40,183 nt of DNA from Bacteroidales bacterium (GCA_012838865.1 DUOK01000158.1:1-40183), one strand, 5' to 3'; shown: positions 23,212 to 33,688, counted from the first letter of the stretch. Notes: generated from the sequence alone by a model not told the origin. Program-made: numbers and translations.

Positions 23212-24153
23212 TTAAAAATATCTGGGGTTTAAAACCTGGTCTTTTTTGAAGGTAAACTCGAAGTTCAAAAGAATTTCGTGGGAGGCACCCAGGGAGGAGG
23301 CGGTTTGGTGCAGACTGTGATCGTACATATAGCCCACGCTCAATTGGGGACTTATCCGAACCCGCAGCTGTCCCCCCAGTGTTTGCTGAGCCCGATACAG
23401 GGCCCCTACCCATAAACGGTCCTCATACCGAAGCAGCACATTGGCCTCGTAGGCTAGCGGCATTCCTTCCATCCCGCGCACCAGAAAGGAGGGCAGTAAA
23501 GTCAATTGCTGGTTCAGCGGCTGCACATAGCCGCCCATTACCAGGTATAGCCGCTTTTCGACCGGCATATACCGTTCGGCGCTGGCCGAGTTTTGAAGCT
23601 CGTTTTCGAGTAATCGCGGAACCGAAAGTCCCACATGAAACCGGGGGCTCCACAAATAAAGTCCTGCGCCAAAATTCGGGGTCCAGTGCTCCCTGAGTGC
23701 TGCCTCGTAGGCCTTGTCTCCCGACCCTGCTTCCTGTTGATAGCGGGTCAAATCTTTTTGCAGCACCCCGGTTCCGGCCTTGAGTCCCATTCCCAGCCTG
23801 AGTTGGTCGCCCAAGCGCAGATGATGGGCATAATCGACCCAGAAACCGGATTGTTTGACGGGTCCCACCTCATCGTGCACCACCGTTAAGCCCAGACCGA
23901 AAGACCGGGTCGGGAAGGGGGTATGCACCGTGAGCGTGTGGGTCCGGGGCGCATCGTCGAAGCCCAGCCATTGATGGCGTGAGCTGAAGGTGGCCTCCAG
24001 GAGGCCGGCGGTGCCCGCATAGGCAGGGTTCAAGGCCAGCGTGTTGTACATGTAATGCCCCAGCAAGGGGTCTTGCTGGGCCTTTGCCGGCAGGACAAAT
24101 AGTGCCGACAGCAACCCCAGTATGTAGTATATTCGTGTTGAATTGGACATCAT
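23212..24153 (-). CDS. PorP/SprF-family type IX secretion outer-membrane protein
   Basis: 313-residue outer-membrane beta-barrel of the PorP/SprF family, needed for secretion or surface anchoring of particular T9SS substrates. A signal peptide (1-25, ending LPAKA) is followed by the family signature QQDPLLGHYMYNTLALNPAY (26-45) with AGTAG, and by alternating barrel strands to the end (LLNFEFTFKKDQVLNPRYF). SprF-type proteins usually sit next to the type-B CTD protein they serve; here that is the small protein encoded 18 bp upstream. Two adjacent ATGs (24151-24153 and 24148-24150) are possible starts. Confidence 0.93.
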   Translation of the reverse strand: MMSNSTRIYYILGLLSALFVLPAKAQQDPLLGHYMYNTLALNPAYAGTAGLLEATFSSRHQWLGFDDAPRTHTLTVHTPFPTRSFGLGLTVVHDEVGPVKQSGFWVDYAHHLRLGDQLRLGMGLKAGTGVLQKDLTRYQQEAGSGDKAYEAALREHWTPNFGAGLYLWSPRFHVGLSVPRLLENELQNSASAERYMPVEKRLYLVMGGYVQPLNQQLTLLPSFLVRGMEGMPLAYEANVLLRYEDRLWVGALYRAQQTLGGQLRVRISPQLSVGYMYDHSLHQTASSLGASHEILLNFEFTFKKDQVLNPRYF

Positions 24154-24171
24154 GCTTCAGGGCTTGAGTGG

Positions 24172-24582
24172 TTATTTCTTCAGATAGACGCTGCCTTTAT
24201 GCAGCAGACCTTGCCAACGCAGAATGTAGTAGTAGGTCCCCTCGGGCAGGTCCTTCGAACCCATCCCGCTCTCTGAGGAGCGGCCTGTCCATTTATTGTC
24301 GTAAGGGGCCTGATGAAAAACCAGAATGCCCCAGCGGTTGTAAATCCATACTTCGTTTTGGCCATCTTCGGTGATGCCCGGGATGATCCAGGCGTCGTTG
24401 ATGCCGTCTCGGTTGGGAGAGAAGGTGGATGGAATGAGGGCAGAAAGAGAATCTTGCAAAGCGGCAGGAGCAGCTTCCGAAAGCGCCGTTTCGGTTGAGG
24501 TGAATTGTCTGCCGGCCCTGCTGTTTCCAACAGGCAAGAGCATCAAAGTCAGCAATATAATGCTTAAAGTAAGGTGCTTCAT
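24172..24582 (-). CDS. Minimal T9SS type-B cargo: gliding-motility-associated C-terminal domain protein
   Basis: 136 residues: signal peptide (1-23, MKHLTLSIILLTLMLLPVGN then SRA), a short spacer of about 26 residues, and one complete gliding-motility-associated (CHU_C, type-B) C-terminal secretion domain (50-136). Domain landmarks are IPSTFSPNRDGINDAW (50-65), VWIYNRWGILVFH (78-90), YDNKWTG (94-100) and LPEGTYYYILRW (112-123). This domain normally ends proteins of hundreds to thousands of residues; here almost no cargo precedes it. The gene has its own start and promoter-like box and is first in a unit with the PorP/SprF and PD40 genes. It may be a small structural or signalling surface protein, or a carrier domain; the function is unknown. 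Confidence 0.85.
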   Translation of the reverse strand: MKHLTLSIILLTLMLLPVGNSRAGRQFTSTETALSEAAPAALQDSLSALIPSTFSPNRDGINDAWIIPGITEDGQNEVWIYNRWGILVFHQAPYDNKWTGRSSESGMGSKDLPEGTYYYILRWQGLLHKGSVYLKK

Positions 24583-24598
24583 AGTCTGTCATTTTGGT

Positions 24599-24606
24599 CA
24601 AAGTTA
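24599..24606 (-). promoter_or_regulatory. -7 promoter box of the T9SS mini-operon
   Basis: Reads TAACTTTG on the minus strand, an exact TAnnTTTG, 17 bp upstream of the ATG at 24582. No convincing -33 TTG. It implies that the three-gene unit is transcribed separately from the upstream lipoprotein gene. Confidence 0.45.
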
Positions 24607-24686
24607 CGACCTAAGACGACAGGAAGGGGGGATTTTTGATGAAGCCCGGCTTTTTCGTCACGAATTGAAAAGCTGCCGGGGTGAGT

Positions 24687-25496
24687 TTATTGTTTAAACT
24701 GCCTGATGGCATCCCGGGCCCGCGCTTGTTCTTTTTTTATGCGCGCAATCTCTTTTAAAAGAAAGGAGATTTCATAAGCATCCCGAATGGCTTCGCGATC
24801 GAAGCGTTCCATAATGATGTATTCGAATTTTTCACCCCGAAACTGTACACGCAGGGGCTGGTCGTAGTTGGCGGCAATGAAGTCGACCACCCCATTGTCT
24901 TTGCCCTCTTTGTAATTGACAATTTCCCATTTGAACTCGCCGTCTTCAAAGCGGCGGTTGTTGAATCCGTCTTCTTTCACTTCCAGGGAGCTTACAGATT
25001 GGTTGCGGTAATAAACACGAATCTGATTGTGCTTGATCCACTCGGTTCCGTGGTAGCGACTGGAGATGAAAAAGTCGCCGCTTGTATTCAGGTGGGCCCT
25101 TAAGAAGCTTCGGTTGTAGCTGTTCTCCGGCCGTTGTCTGCGATGAATGAGTATGGTCTCGCTGCCGTATTCGTCCGATTCGATGAAGTTCTTAAGCATG
25201 GGTTGCAGCAGGGCTTCCTGGGCCTGCAGGGCGCTGTCCAGAAAAGCCAGATTGCGTTCCTGTTCGTTGATGTTGATTTCGGCCAGCAAATCCCTGGCTT
25301 TTGCGCTTTCTTCGGCGAGATCGCCGTACAGCAGCAGTAGGGAATCCAGCTTAATCCGCGCCAGGTTGAAATTGCCGGCATCTCGTAAGGCAAGGGCTTC
25401 AGAAAGCTTCTCTCCGGCCTCCTCCTGACGCGATGCGCCACAGCCCAGGAAGAATAAAAGGAGAAACAGAAAGGAAAATTGATGTAATTTGCTCAT
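24687..25496 (-). CDS. Lipoprotein of unknown function with helical N-terminal region
   Basis: 269 residues from ATG 25494-25496; the longer frame begins at a TTG and is not supported. Signal FLFLLLFFLGCG with Cys19. Residues about 25-115 are helical with a TPR-like feel (ALALRDAGNFNLARIKLDSL, ARDLLAEININEQERNLAFL). A mixed alpha/beta region follows with ETILIHRRQRPENSYNR, SSRYHGTEWIKHNQIRVYYR and FEYIIMERFDREAIRDAYE. A charged C-terminal helix ends it (LLKEIARIKKEQARARDAIR). I do not recognise the family. It lies about 100 bp upstream of the T9SS mini-operon on the same strand, but each has its own -7 box. Confidence 0.8.
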   Translation of the reverse strand: MSKLHQFSFLFLLLFFLGCGASRQEEAGEKLSEALALRDAGNFNLARIKLDSLLLLYGDLAEESAKARDLLAEININEQERNLAFLDSALQAQEALLQPMLKNFIESDEYGSETILIHRRQRPENSYNRSFLRAHLNTSGDFFISSRYHGTEWIKHNQIRVYYRNQSVSSLEVKEDGFNNRRFEDGEFKWEIVNYKEGKDNGVVDFIAANYDQPLRVQFRGEKFEYIIMERFDREAIRDAYEISFLLKEIARIKKEQARARDAIRQFKQ

Positions 25497-25524
25497 TCTA
25501 CTGCGTTGCTTCAAGGGATTTGCA

Positions 25525-25532
25525 CAAATATA
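25525..25532 (-). promoter_or_regulatory. -7 promoter box of the unknown lipoprotein gene
   Basis: Reads TATATTTG on the minus strand, an exact TAnnTTTG, 28 bp before the ATG at 25496. This supports the shorter start over the TTG at 25514, which would fall at or upstream of the transcript start. Confidence 0.45.
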
Positions 25533-25612
25533 TAAAAATCGGAAAGTCTCTGCAGTATTTCCGTTTGATAATGTTCCCGGAATAAATAAAAGTGCATTGT
25601 ACTATTTTTGCG

Positions 25613-25629
25613 TTTGTTTGTTATTTTTG
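25613..25629 (+). promoter_or_regulatory. Two tandem -7-like boxes upstream of the GH97 gene
   Basis: TATTTTTG occurs twice, at 25613-25620 and 25622-25629; both match TAnnTTTG. The start codon is about 90 bp downstream, leaving a leader long enough for control. No -33 element stands at the usual distance. The surrounding 222-bp intergenic region shows no operator-like palindrome I trust. Confidence 0.35.
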
Positions 25630-25718
25630 TATGTCGGGTGCTCACTTAAGACGGGCAGTGTTTAACAAGAGTTGTCCGAATGAGTTGCCGATAGGAATTT
25701 TCATTAATTTTAAATGTT

Positions 25719-27659
25719 ATGAGAAGAACTTTTTTTTTGTTTCTGATGTTGTTGACTTTTGGCTGGCTTTCCGCTGCCAAAGTAGTAAGTCCCGATGGAA
25801 AGCTGGTCTTTGAGATAAAGGTGAACCAGGGAGAAGTGCTTTATGAGGTCTTATACGAGGGTGAAACTTTTGTGGCCCCATCTGCGCTGGGCCTGGCTAC
25901 TAGCCTGGGCGACTTCAGAAAGGACTTGATGCTGGCCAAACAAAGTGCAGTCAGTTTGATTGAAGAACATTACGCGCTTCGTACCATTAAGAGCAGTTCG
26001 GTTCACTATCGGGCCCATGAAGTGATTTTTTCCTTTAACCAGGACGAGCGGCATGTTTTTGACCTGGAGGTACAGGTCAGCAACAACGACATTGCTTTCC
26101 GTTATAAAGTATATCCTCAGGGAGAAACGCTGGTAACCCGGGTTTTTGAGGAGGAAACGACCTATGTTTTTCCAGAAGGAACCAGCACCTTTTTGTCGCC
26201 ACAAATGGAGCCCATGACGGCCTTTGCCCGTACTGCTCCGAGTTACGAAACGCCGTATTTTCCTGACGGACCGGTGGGGAAGAATGGTTGGGGTAATGGC
26301 TATGTATTCCCTGCCCTTTTTAGGATTGGCGATGCCGGCTGGGTTTTGATTTCAGAGACCGGAGTCGACAGCCGCTATGCAGCCAGTCGTTTGCTCGGAA
26401 AGGACGACGGAAGCTATAAAATTGGCCATCCGATGGAGGCGGAAAACAATGGCAATGGCACGGTGGCCCCCGGTATTGCTCTGCCCGGCTATACACCCTG
26501 GCGTACACTAACCGTCGGCACTACTTTGCAGCCCATTGTGGAGACCACCATTCCTTTTGACGTGGTGGAGGAGAAGTATCCCGCATCTGAAAATTATGCA
26601 TTTGGTAAGGGCAGTTGGAGCTGGATCATTAAAATGGATGGGCACACTACCTATGAAACCCAAAAAGAGTACATCGATTTTTCTGCCGCCATGGGTTATT
26701 CTTATGTGCTGGTAGACGCATTGTGGGATACCCAGATTGGTCGTGACAGGATCGAAGAATTGGCTGCTTATGCCGCCAGCAAGGATGTCGCATTGTTTTT
26801 GTGGTACAATTCAAACGGTTATTGGAACGATGCCCCCCAAGGCCCCCATGGATATATGCATCAGAGTTCGGTGCGGCGACCCGAGATGGAGTGGATGCAG
26901 GGTATTGGGGTTAAAGGAATCAAGGTGGACTTCTTCGGTGGCGACAAGCAGGTGACCATGGATGTTTACGAGAGCCTCTTGTACGATGCCAATGATTATG
27001 GTTTGATGGTTATTTTTCATGGTACAACCCTTCCCCGGGGTTGGGAACGTATGTTTCCCAATTTTGCTTCCAGTGAGGCGGTTTTGGCCAGTGAAATGTT
27101 GCACTTTTCCCAGGAAAGGTGCGACGAGGAAGCCGTGCAGGCCAGCATGCATCCTTTTATCAGAAATACTGTGGCCAGTATGGATTTTGGGGGAAGCGCC
27201 CTCAATCAGTATTACAATGCCAACAATACTCCGGGTGTAGGTACGCAGCGGAAGACTTCAGATGTTTTTGCTTTAGCAACAGCGGTATTGTTTCAAAGTC
27301 CCGTTCAATTCTTTGCTTTGGCGCCCAATAACATGCATGATGCTCCTGCCTGGGCCATCGACTTCATGAAGGAGGTGCCTTCGCTTTGGGACGAAGTTCG
27401 TTTTATCGATGGTTATCCTGGTAGGTACGCTGTTTTGGCCAGGCGCAGTGGAGACCAATGGTATGTAGCCGGTATTAATGCAGGCGAAGAGACCTTGCAA
27501 TTGGAGCTTGACCCAGATTTGTTTGTGGGTGCAGAACGCTTGCGCTTGTATTCAGATGATTCAGGTTTGAAAGGAAGTTTGAAAGTGCAAAAGATGAAGC
27601 CCGGTTCGAGCTTGAAAGTGAGCGTGCCTAAAAACGGCGGTTTTGTTTTGACGCAGTAA
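25719..27659 (+). CDS. GH97 glycoside hydrolase, retaining type (probable alpha-galactosidase-like)
   Basis: 646-residue exported enzyme (signal about 1-20, MRRTFFLFLMLLTFGWLSAA) of family GH97. An N-terminal beta-sandwich (about 25-280) precedes a TIM barrel (about 285-560) and a C-terminal beta domain. GIKVDFFGGDKQ (400-411) puts Asp404 at the nucleophile position of the retaining GH97 enzymes; the inverting SusB-type glucosidases have Gly there. Retaining members characterised so far are alpha-galactosidases or beta-L-arabinopyranosidases. Calcium-binding Glu residues are expected, but I did not assign them individually. No SusCD or other CAZyme is adjacent, so it is an orphan gene with its own promoter and terminator. 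Confidence 0.92.
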   Translation: MRRTFFLFLMLLTFGWLSAAKVVSPDGKLVFEIKVNQGEVLYEVLYEGETFVAPSALGLATSLGDFRKDLMLAKQSAVSLIEEHYALRTIKSSSVHYRAHEVIFSFNQDERHVFDLEVQVSNNDIAFRYKVYPQGETLVTRVFEEETTYVFPEGTSTFLSPQMEPMTAFARTAPSYETPYFPDGPVGKNGWGNGYVFPALFRIGDAGWVLISETGVDSRYAASRLLGKDDGSYKIGHPMEAENNGNGTVAPGIALPGYTPWRTLTVGTTLQPIVETTIPFDVVEEKYPASENYAFGKGSWSWIIKMDGHTTYETQKEYIDFSAAMGYSYVLVDALWDTQIGRDRIEELAAYAASKDVALFLWYNSNGYWNDAPQGPHGYMHQSSVRRPEMEWMQGIGVKGIKVDFFGGDKQVTMDVYESLLYDANDYGLMVIFHGTTLPRGWERMFPNFASSEAVLASEMLHFSQERCDEEAVQASMHPFIRNTVASMDFGGSALNQYYNANNTPGVGTQRKTSDVFALATAVLFQSPVQFFALAPNNMHDAPAWAIDFMKEVPSLWDEVRFIDGYPGRYAVLARRSGDQWYVAGINAGEETLQLELDPDLFVGAERLRLYSDDSGLKGSLKVQKMKPGSSLKVSVPKNGGFVLTQ

Positions 27660-27717
27660 ACCATCCGGGCCGTCTCGCCCACTCCCCCGGACTCAGATTG
27701 AATACAAGAAATGGAAG

Positions 27718-29297
<1,580 letters not shown>

Positions 29298-29319
29298 ATA
29301 TAGGAGTAATAACTTACAG

Positions 29320-29356
29320 AAGGGAGAACTGCGATGGTCGGTTTTCCCTTTTTTAT
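29320..29356 (+). terminator. Intrinsic terminator of guaB
   Basis: 10-bp stem AAGGGAGAAC / GTTTTCCCTT with one G-U pair, followed by TTTTATT. Confidence 0.75.
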
Positions 29357-29404
29357 TGACAGTTTATTGGAACAACTCTTAAATTTTAACTAATTTTCGC
29401 AGTC

Positions 29405-29438
29405 TTTGGGTTCGCGGGTTTTGCGCACTTTATTCTTG
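29405..29438 (+). promoter_or_regulatory. Putative promoter of the PPIase/OstA run
   Basis: TTTG (29405-29408), 22-bp spacer, TATTCTTG (29431-29438), one mismatch to TAnnTTTG. The start codon is at 29459. Confidence 0.4.
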
Positions 29439-29458
29439 TTCAACCAGTACTTCCAATT

Positions 29459-31387
29459 ATGATTATGAAACGACTTGCTTTTGTTTTTTTTATCAGCTGT
29501 TTTGGCTTTTTGGCACAGGCAGGAGAGTCAGAACCGATTTTGCGCATTGGAGAGGAGACGTTTGAAGCGGGTGAATTTTGGCACGTTTTCAATAAGAACA
29601 GGCATCTGTCCGGGTTTTCTGAAAGTGCTGAAGAATTTGCAGAGCGATTCATCAATTACAAATTAAAAGTAGTGGAGGCCAGGCAGCAGGGCTTAGATAC
29701 GCTGCCTTCATTTAAAAGAGAATTTGAGCGCTATGCACGGGAGTTGCAGGCTTCCTTTCTGGTGGATTCGGCTGCGCTTGATCAGGTAGTTGCTCAGGCG
29801 CACAACAATATGCAGGGGCTGGTAGAAGCCAGCCACCTTTTGCTGCAAGTGCCTCAGGATGCAAGCCCTGAAGATACCCTGGCAGCCTGGCAACGCATCA
29901 ACGCGCTTCGCAGTCAGGCGCTTTCGGGTAGCGACTTTAACGAACTGGCAGCACGTCATTCCGAGGATCCTTCTGCCCAACAGAATAAAGGGTATTTGGG
30001 TTATTTTACTGCATTTAGAATGATTTACCCTTTCGAGGAGGCTGCGTTTGCTACCCCCGTTGATTCCATATCCCCGGTGTTTCGTACCCGTTTTGGTTAC
30101 CATATCCTCAAAGTACACAACCGTCGCCCCAATCCCGGGAAAGTGCGCGTGGCCCACCTTATGAAAATGTTTTCCCAGCCCGGGCCCACAGCCAGTGATC
30201 CTCAGCTGGAGACGGAGATTAACGATTTGTACCGCAGACTTCAGGAGGGGGCTGCTTTTGACGAGTTGGTACGAGCGCATTCTGACGACCGCAACAGTGT
30301 GGGACAAGATGGAGAGATGCCGGCTTTTGGCTGGGGAGAGATGATTCCTGAATTTGCAGAGGCGGCTTTTGCCTTGGAGGAAGATGCTGCGTTTTCGGCA
30401 CCGGTGAGAACCGATTTTGGCTGGCACATCATAAAAAGATTGGAGCTTATACCTGTGGGTACCCTGGAGGAAGAGTATGCCTACATTATGAATATGCTGG
30501 GTCGTGATGGCCGTAATAATGCAGGACGCCATGCCTTTATCGAGCAGCGCCTGAACAGTTCCGAACTTCAGCGCCAGGAAGCGGTCCTTGCTCAGGTTTA
30601 TACTGCCTTGGAAGGACATTCAGATAAAGCATCGTTTTTGGCAGCACTGGGATCTGAGGACGCTGTGCTGGTGCGTTACAGGGGAGAAGAGCTTAGCCTG
30701 ACTGCTTTTATGGAGCGCGCACGCCTGGATGAAGGATTTTCTCCCCGTGCGGGAAGGGTGGCGGTGGACCGCCTGCTGGAGGACTTGTCGCGCGAGCTGG
30801 TCTTGGAAACCGAGAAGAAACAGCTGGCAGAGAATAATTCGGATTACCGGTATTTGGTGAATGAGTATTTCGATGGTTTGTTGATTTTTGAAATCAGTTC
30901 TCAGGAAATTTGGAACGAAGGGGCCAGTGATAGCCTGGCCTTGAGGACCTATTACAACGAGCATCTGGCTGAATTTACGCCTGCCCCTAAAATGACCGGA
31001 GCGGTTTGTGCCATAAATAAGCGTTCTTTGCAGCGACGGGTTGAAAAAAAGCTTCGAAAGGACCCTGGGGCCACAAACGTGGTACAGATATTGAAAGAAA
31101 GTGCCCGTAGTCCGAAGGATTACCATTGCGAAAGCGGGCAGTTTGCCTTTGTAGACGATGCCGGACTTCCTCTGGATGCCCAGCTCCTGCCTGTTGAAAG
31201 CGGGCTTCGCGAAATGGGCAGTGTTTTGTATTGGGAAGGGCGTATTGAGGAAGCTGAGGCGCCTGCCTATGAGGAGGTGGCCGGTCAGGTAATGAATGCT
31301 TATCAGCAGCATCTGGAGGAGAAGTGGGTTAAGGATTTGCGTGAGCGTCATCAACCTCAATTCTCTTATCCGATGTTGAAGAAATAA
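29459..31387 (+). CDS. Periplasmic peptidyl-prolyl isomerase with two parvulin domains
   Basis: 642-residue exported SurA/PpiD-like folding factor. Signal peptide 1-22 (ending GFLAQA), a SurA-N-like helical region (about 28-115), parvulin domain 1 (about 120-225: EASHLLLQV, GYLGYF, FRTRFGYHILKV) and parvulin domain 2 (about 227-336: VRVAHLMKMF, RTDFGWHIIKRLE). A long C-terminal helical part (340-642) has no clear family. The active-site His residues at the ends of the parvulin folds are present. It starts a run of three chaperone-type genes before an OstA-like gene, consistent with outer-membrane assembly. ATG 29465, two codons in, is an equally possible start. Confidence 0.9.
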   Translation: MIMKRLAFVFFISCFGFLAQAGESEPILRIGEETFEAGEFWHVFNKNRHLSGFSESAEEFAERFINYKLKVVEARQQGLDTLPSFKREFERYARELQASFLVDSAALDQVVAQAHNNMQGLVEASHLLLQVPQDASPEDTLAAWQRINALRSQALSGSDFNELAARHSEDPSAQQNKGYLGYFTAFRMIYPFEEAAFATPVDSISPVFRTRFGYHILKVHNRRPNPGKVRVAHLMKMFSQPGPTASDPQLETEINDLYRRLQEGAAFDELVRAHSDDRNSVGQDGEMPAFGWGEMIPEFAEAAFALEEDAAFSAPVRTDFGWHIIKRLELIPVGTLEEEYAYIMNMLGRDGRNNAGRHAFIEQRLNSSELQRQEAVLAQVYTALEGHSDKASFLAALGSEDAVLVRYRGEELSLTAFMERARLDEGFSPRAGRVAVDRLLEDLSRELVLETEKKQLAENNSDYRYLVNEYFDGLLIFEISSQEIWNEGASDSLALRTYYNEHLAEFTPAPKMTGAVCAINKRSLQRRVEKKLRKDPGATNVVQILKESARSPKDYHCESGQFAFVDDAGLPLDAQLLPVESGLREMGSVLYWEGRIEEAEAPAYEEVAGQVMNAYQQHLEEKWVKDLRERHQPQFSYPMLKK

Positions 31388-31423
31388 TTTTTTGGTTCAA
31401 AGCCTGTTTTAATAGTAGAAATA

Positions 31424-32287
31424 ATGTCAATAAAGACAGTAAGTAGTTGGAGGAGTTTGTTATGGTTGGTGGTATTGTTCTGGCCCGGATGTAAGCCGGG
31501 AAACGGTACGCCTGAGCATGAGCCGCTCGTTTCGGTGGGCAGTGAGGTGCTGACCAAGGAGGAACTACGGGCTGCCGTACCTGAGCAGTTGTCGCCACAG
31601 GACAGCATGGCCATTGCCGAAGACTACATCAGTCGTTGGATCAGGAATCAACTCATGCTGCGTCAGGCCGAAATGAATCTCAGTCCCGAAGAAAAGGATG
31701 TTGAAAAGCTGCTCGACGAGTACCGCACCTCCCTTTTGGTGCATTTGTACCAGCAAAAAATGTTGGAACAGAAGCACTCACCATTGGTTACAAGCCGTGA
31801 AATAGAAGAGTACTATGAGCAAATGAAAGACAATTTCAATTTGCAGGAAAGTATTATTCGGGGTGTATTTATTAAGGTTCGCAAAGATGCACCCGAACAG
31901 AGCTTTTTACAACGCTGGTACCGGTCTACTGCCTCGGAGGACTTGATTAATCTGGAAGCGTATTGTTTTCAGCATGCCCGTACCTATGAACAGTTTATTG
32001 AAACCTGGGTGCCCTTCCGGCGCATCAATTCGATGTTGCCCCAACCCATGACTAATGAGCTGCAGTTTTTGCGGTGGACCAGGCACTACGAGACCAGTGA
32101 TGAGCATTACAATTATTATTTGGCCATTCATGATTTTCAGCTTCCGGGCAGTGCTGCTCCGGTGGCCTTTGTAGAAGAGAGAATCCGGGCTATTTTGCTC
32201 AATAAAAAGCGCATCGAGTTTATCGAGACCCTGGGCAAGGATTTGTATGAAGCGGGTTTGCGCGAACGAATTGTGAATTTCTATTAG
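31424..32287 (+). CDS. SurA-N-like lipoprotein lacking a parvulin domain
   Basis: 287 residues. The signal ends FWPGCKPG (Cys23), an atypical lipobox with Trp at -3, so lipidation is probable but not certain. Residues about 35-130 resemble the N-terminal chaperone region of SurA-type proteins (LVSVGSEVLTKEELRAAVPE, ISRWIRNQLMLRQAEM, SREIEEYYEQMKDNF). No HIL..GYHI parvulin block follows; the C-terminal part (140-287) is helical with RTYEQFIETWVPFRRIN. It could be a chaperone only, with the isomerase supplied by its neighbours. It is 36 bp after the double-parvulin gene and 27 bp before surA. Confidence 0.8.
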   Translation: MSIKTVSSWRSLLWLVVLFWPGCKPGNGTPEHEPLVSVGSEVLTKEELRAAVPEQLSPQDSMAIAEDYISRWIRNQLMLRQAEMNLSPEEKDVEKLLDEYRTSLLVHLYQQKMLEQKHSPLVTSREIEEYYEQMKDNFNLQESIIRGVFIKVRKDAPEQSFLQRWYRSTASEDLINLEAYCFQHARTYEQFIETWVPFRRINSMLPQPMTNELQFLRWTRHYETSDEHYNYYLAIHDFQLPGSAAPVAFVEERIRAILLNKKRIEFIETLGKDLYEAGLRERIVNFY

Positions 32288-32314
32288 TCGTTAAAAGGAC
32301 CTTAAATAAAGTAT

Positions 32315-33676
32315 ATGTTTGCATTTAAAAAGCGTTTGGGCGGTCTGTTGTTGGGACTGGCAATGGGGTTTCCGGCAGTCTGGGCCCAGGGAGGCAGTAT
32401 CATCGACGAGGTGATTGCCGTAGTGGGCGACAACCCCATTTTGCGTTCTGATGTAGAGTTTCAGTTTCAACAGGCCATGATGCAGGGTGCCAATTTTCAG
32501 GGCGACCTCAAATGCCATATTTTTGAGCAGTTGTTGTTGCAGAATTTGCTGTTGGAACAGGCCAAACTCGACAGTATAGAGGTGAGTGAAAATATGGTCA
32601 TTTCTCAGGTCGACCGGCAAATTAACGAGTTCATCAATCGTGCCGGTTCAAGGGAAAAGCTGGAGGAGTGGCTGAACAAACCCCTGCATCAAATCAAGAT
32701 GGAACAGCGCACCATTGTTCGCAACCAAATGCTGACCCAGCAGATGCAGGGAAAGATTACCGATGGGGTAAAAGTCACCCCCGCCGAAATCAGGGCTTTT
32801 TACCGACGTACCCCCAAAGACAGTCTGCCCATGGTCAACCCTCAGTTTGAGATTCAGCAAATAACCGTTTTTCCACGTATTGAGGTGGACGAGACGGAGC
32901 GGGTGAAAGGGCGCTTAAGAGAGTTTCAGCGGCAGGTGGCCGAAGGGCGTGATTTTGCCACGCTGGCCGTGCTGTATTCGGAGGATCCCGGCTCAGCTGC
33001 CCGTGGCGGAGAGTTGGGTTTTATGTCGCGCGCCGAATTGGTGCCTGAGTTTGCTCAGGTGGCCTTTAATATGCAGGAGCCGGGGCGGGTTTCCAAAATT
33101 GTGGAATCGGAGTTTGGCTTTCACATCATTCAGCTGGTGGAGCGCCAGGGCGATCGTGTAAATGTACGTCACATTTTGATGCGTCCCAAGGCTTCTGCTG
33201 AAGCGGTGGAAGCGGCGCGACAGCGCGCCGATTCTATAGCGACCCTGGTGCGTAATGAAGAGATGTCCTTTGAGGAAGCTGCCCTTCGGTTTTCGGCCGA
33301 TAAGGACACCCGCATCAACGGAGGTTTGATGATCAACCCCTACGACCAGAGTACCAAGTTTGAAATTCCACAAATACAACCAGCCATCAATCGCCAGCTC
33401 GAAGGCATGGCGGTAGGTGAGGTTTCCAATGCCTTTATGATGAAGGACGAACGCCTGGGCAAGGATTATTTTTCCGTGGTGCGACTCAAATCGAAGACCG
33501 AGGCGCACAGGGCCAATTTGCGCGACGATTATCAGCTGCTGCAAATGCTGCTCGAGAACCAAAAGCGGGAGGAGACTTTCGAAAAGTGGATTGTGGGCAA
33601 ACAGCGGGATACCTATATTTCCATCAGTCCCAACTGGGTCAATTGCAGTTTTGAGTACGATGGCTGGCGTAAGTAA
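32315..33676 (+). CDS. surA: SurA-type periplasmic chaperone and peptidyl-prolyl isomerase
   Basis: 453 residues, the usual SurA size. Signal peptide 1-24 (ending AVWA), the SurA N-terminal domain (about 28-150) with the signature IIDEVIAVVGDNPILRSDVE (29-48), parvulin 1 (about 176-278: FEIQQITVF, GGELGFMSRAELVPEFA, FGFHIIQLVE) and parvulin 2 (about 280-395: VNVRHILMRP, GGLMINPYD). It escorts outer-membrane proteins to the assembly machinery. The second parvulin is more divergent near its end. The gene precedes the OstA-like gene by 12 bp, linking protein and LPS export functions. Confidence 0.93.
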   Translation: MFAFKKRLGGLLLGLAMGFPAVWAQGGSIIDEVIAVVGDNPILRSDVEFQFQQAMMQGANFQGDLKCHIFEQLLLQNLLLEQAKLDSIEVSENMVISQVDRQINEFINRAGSREKLEEWLNKPLHQIKMEQRTIVRNQMLTQQMQGKITDGVKVTPAEIRAFYRRTPKDSLPMVNPQFEIQQITVFPRIEVDETERVKGRLREFQRQVAEGRDFATLAVLYSEDPGSAARGGELGFMSRAELVPEFAQVAFNMQEPGRVSKIVESEFGFHIIQLVERQGDRVNVRHILMRPKASAEAVEAARQRADSIATLVRNEEMSFEEAALRFSADKDTRINGGLMINPYDQSTKFEIPQIQPAINRQLEGMAVGEVSNAFMMKDERLGKDYFSVVRLKSKTEAHRANLRDDYQLLQMLLENQKREETFEKWIVGKQRDTYISISPNWVNCSFEYDGWRK

Positions 33677-33688
33677 AGGAGCGCGACG

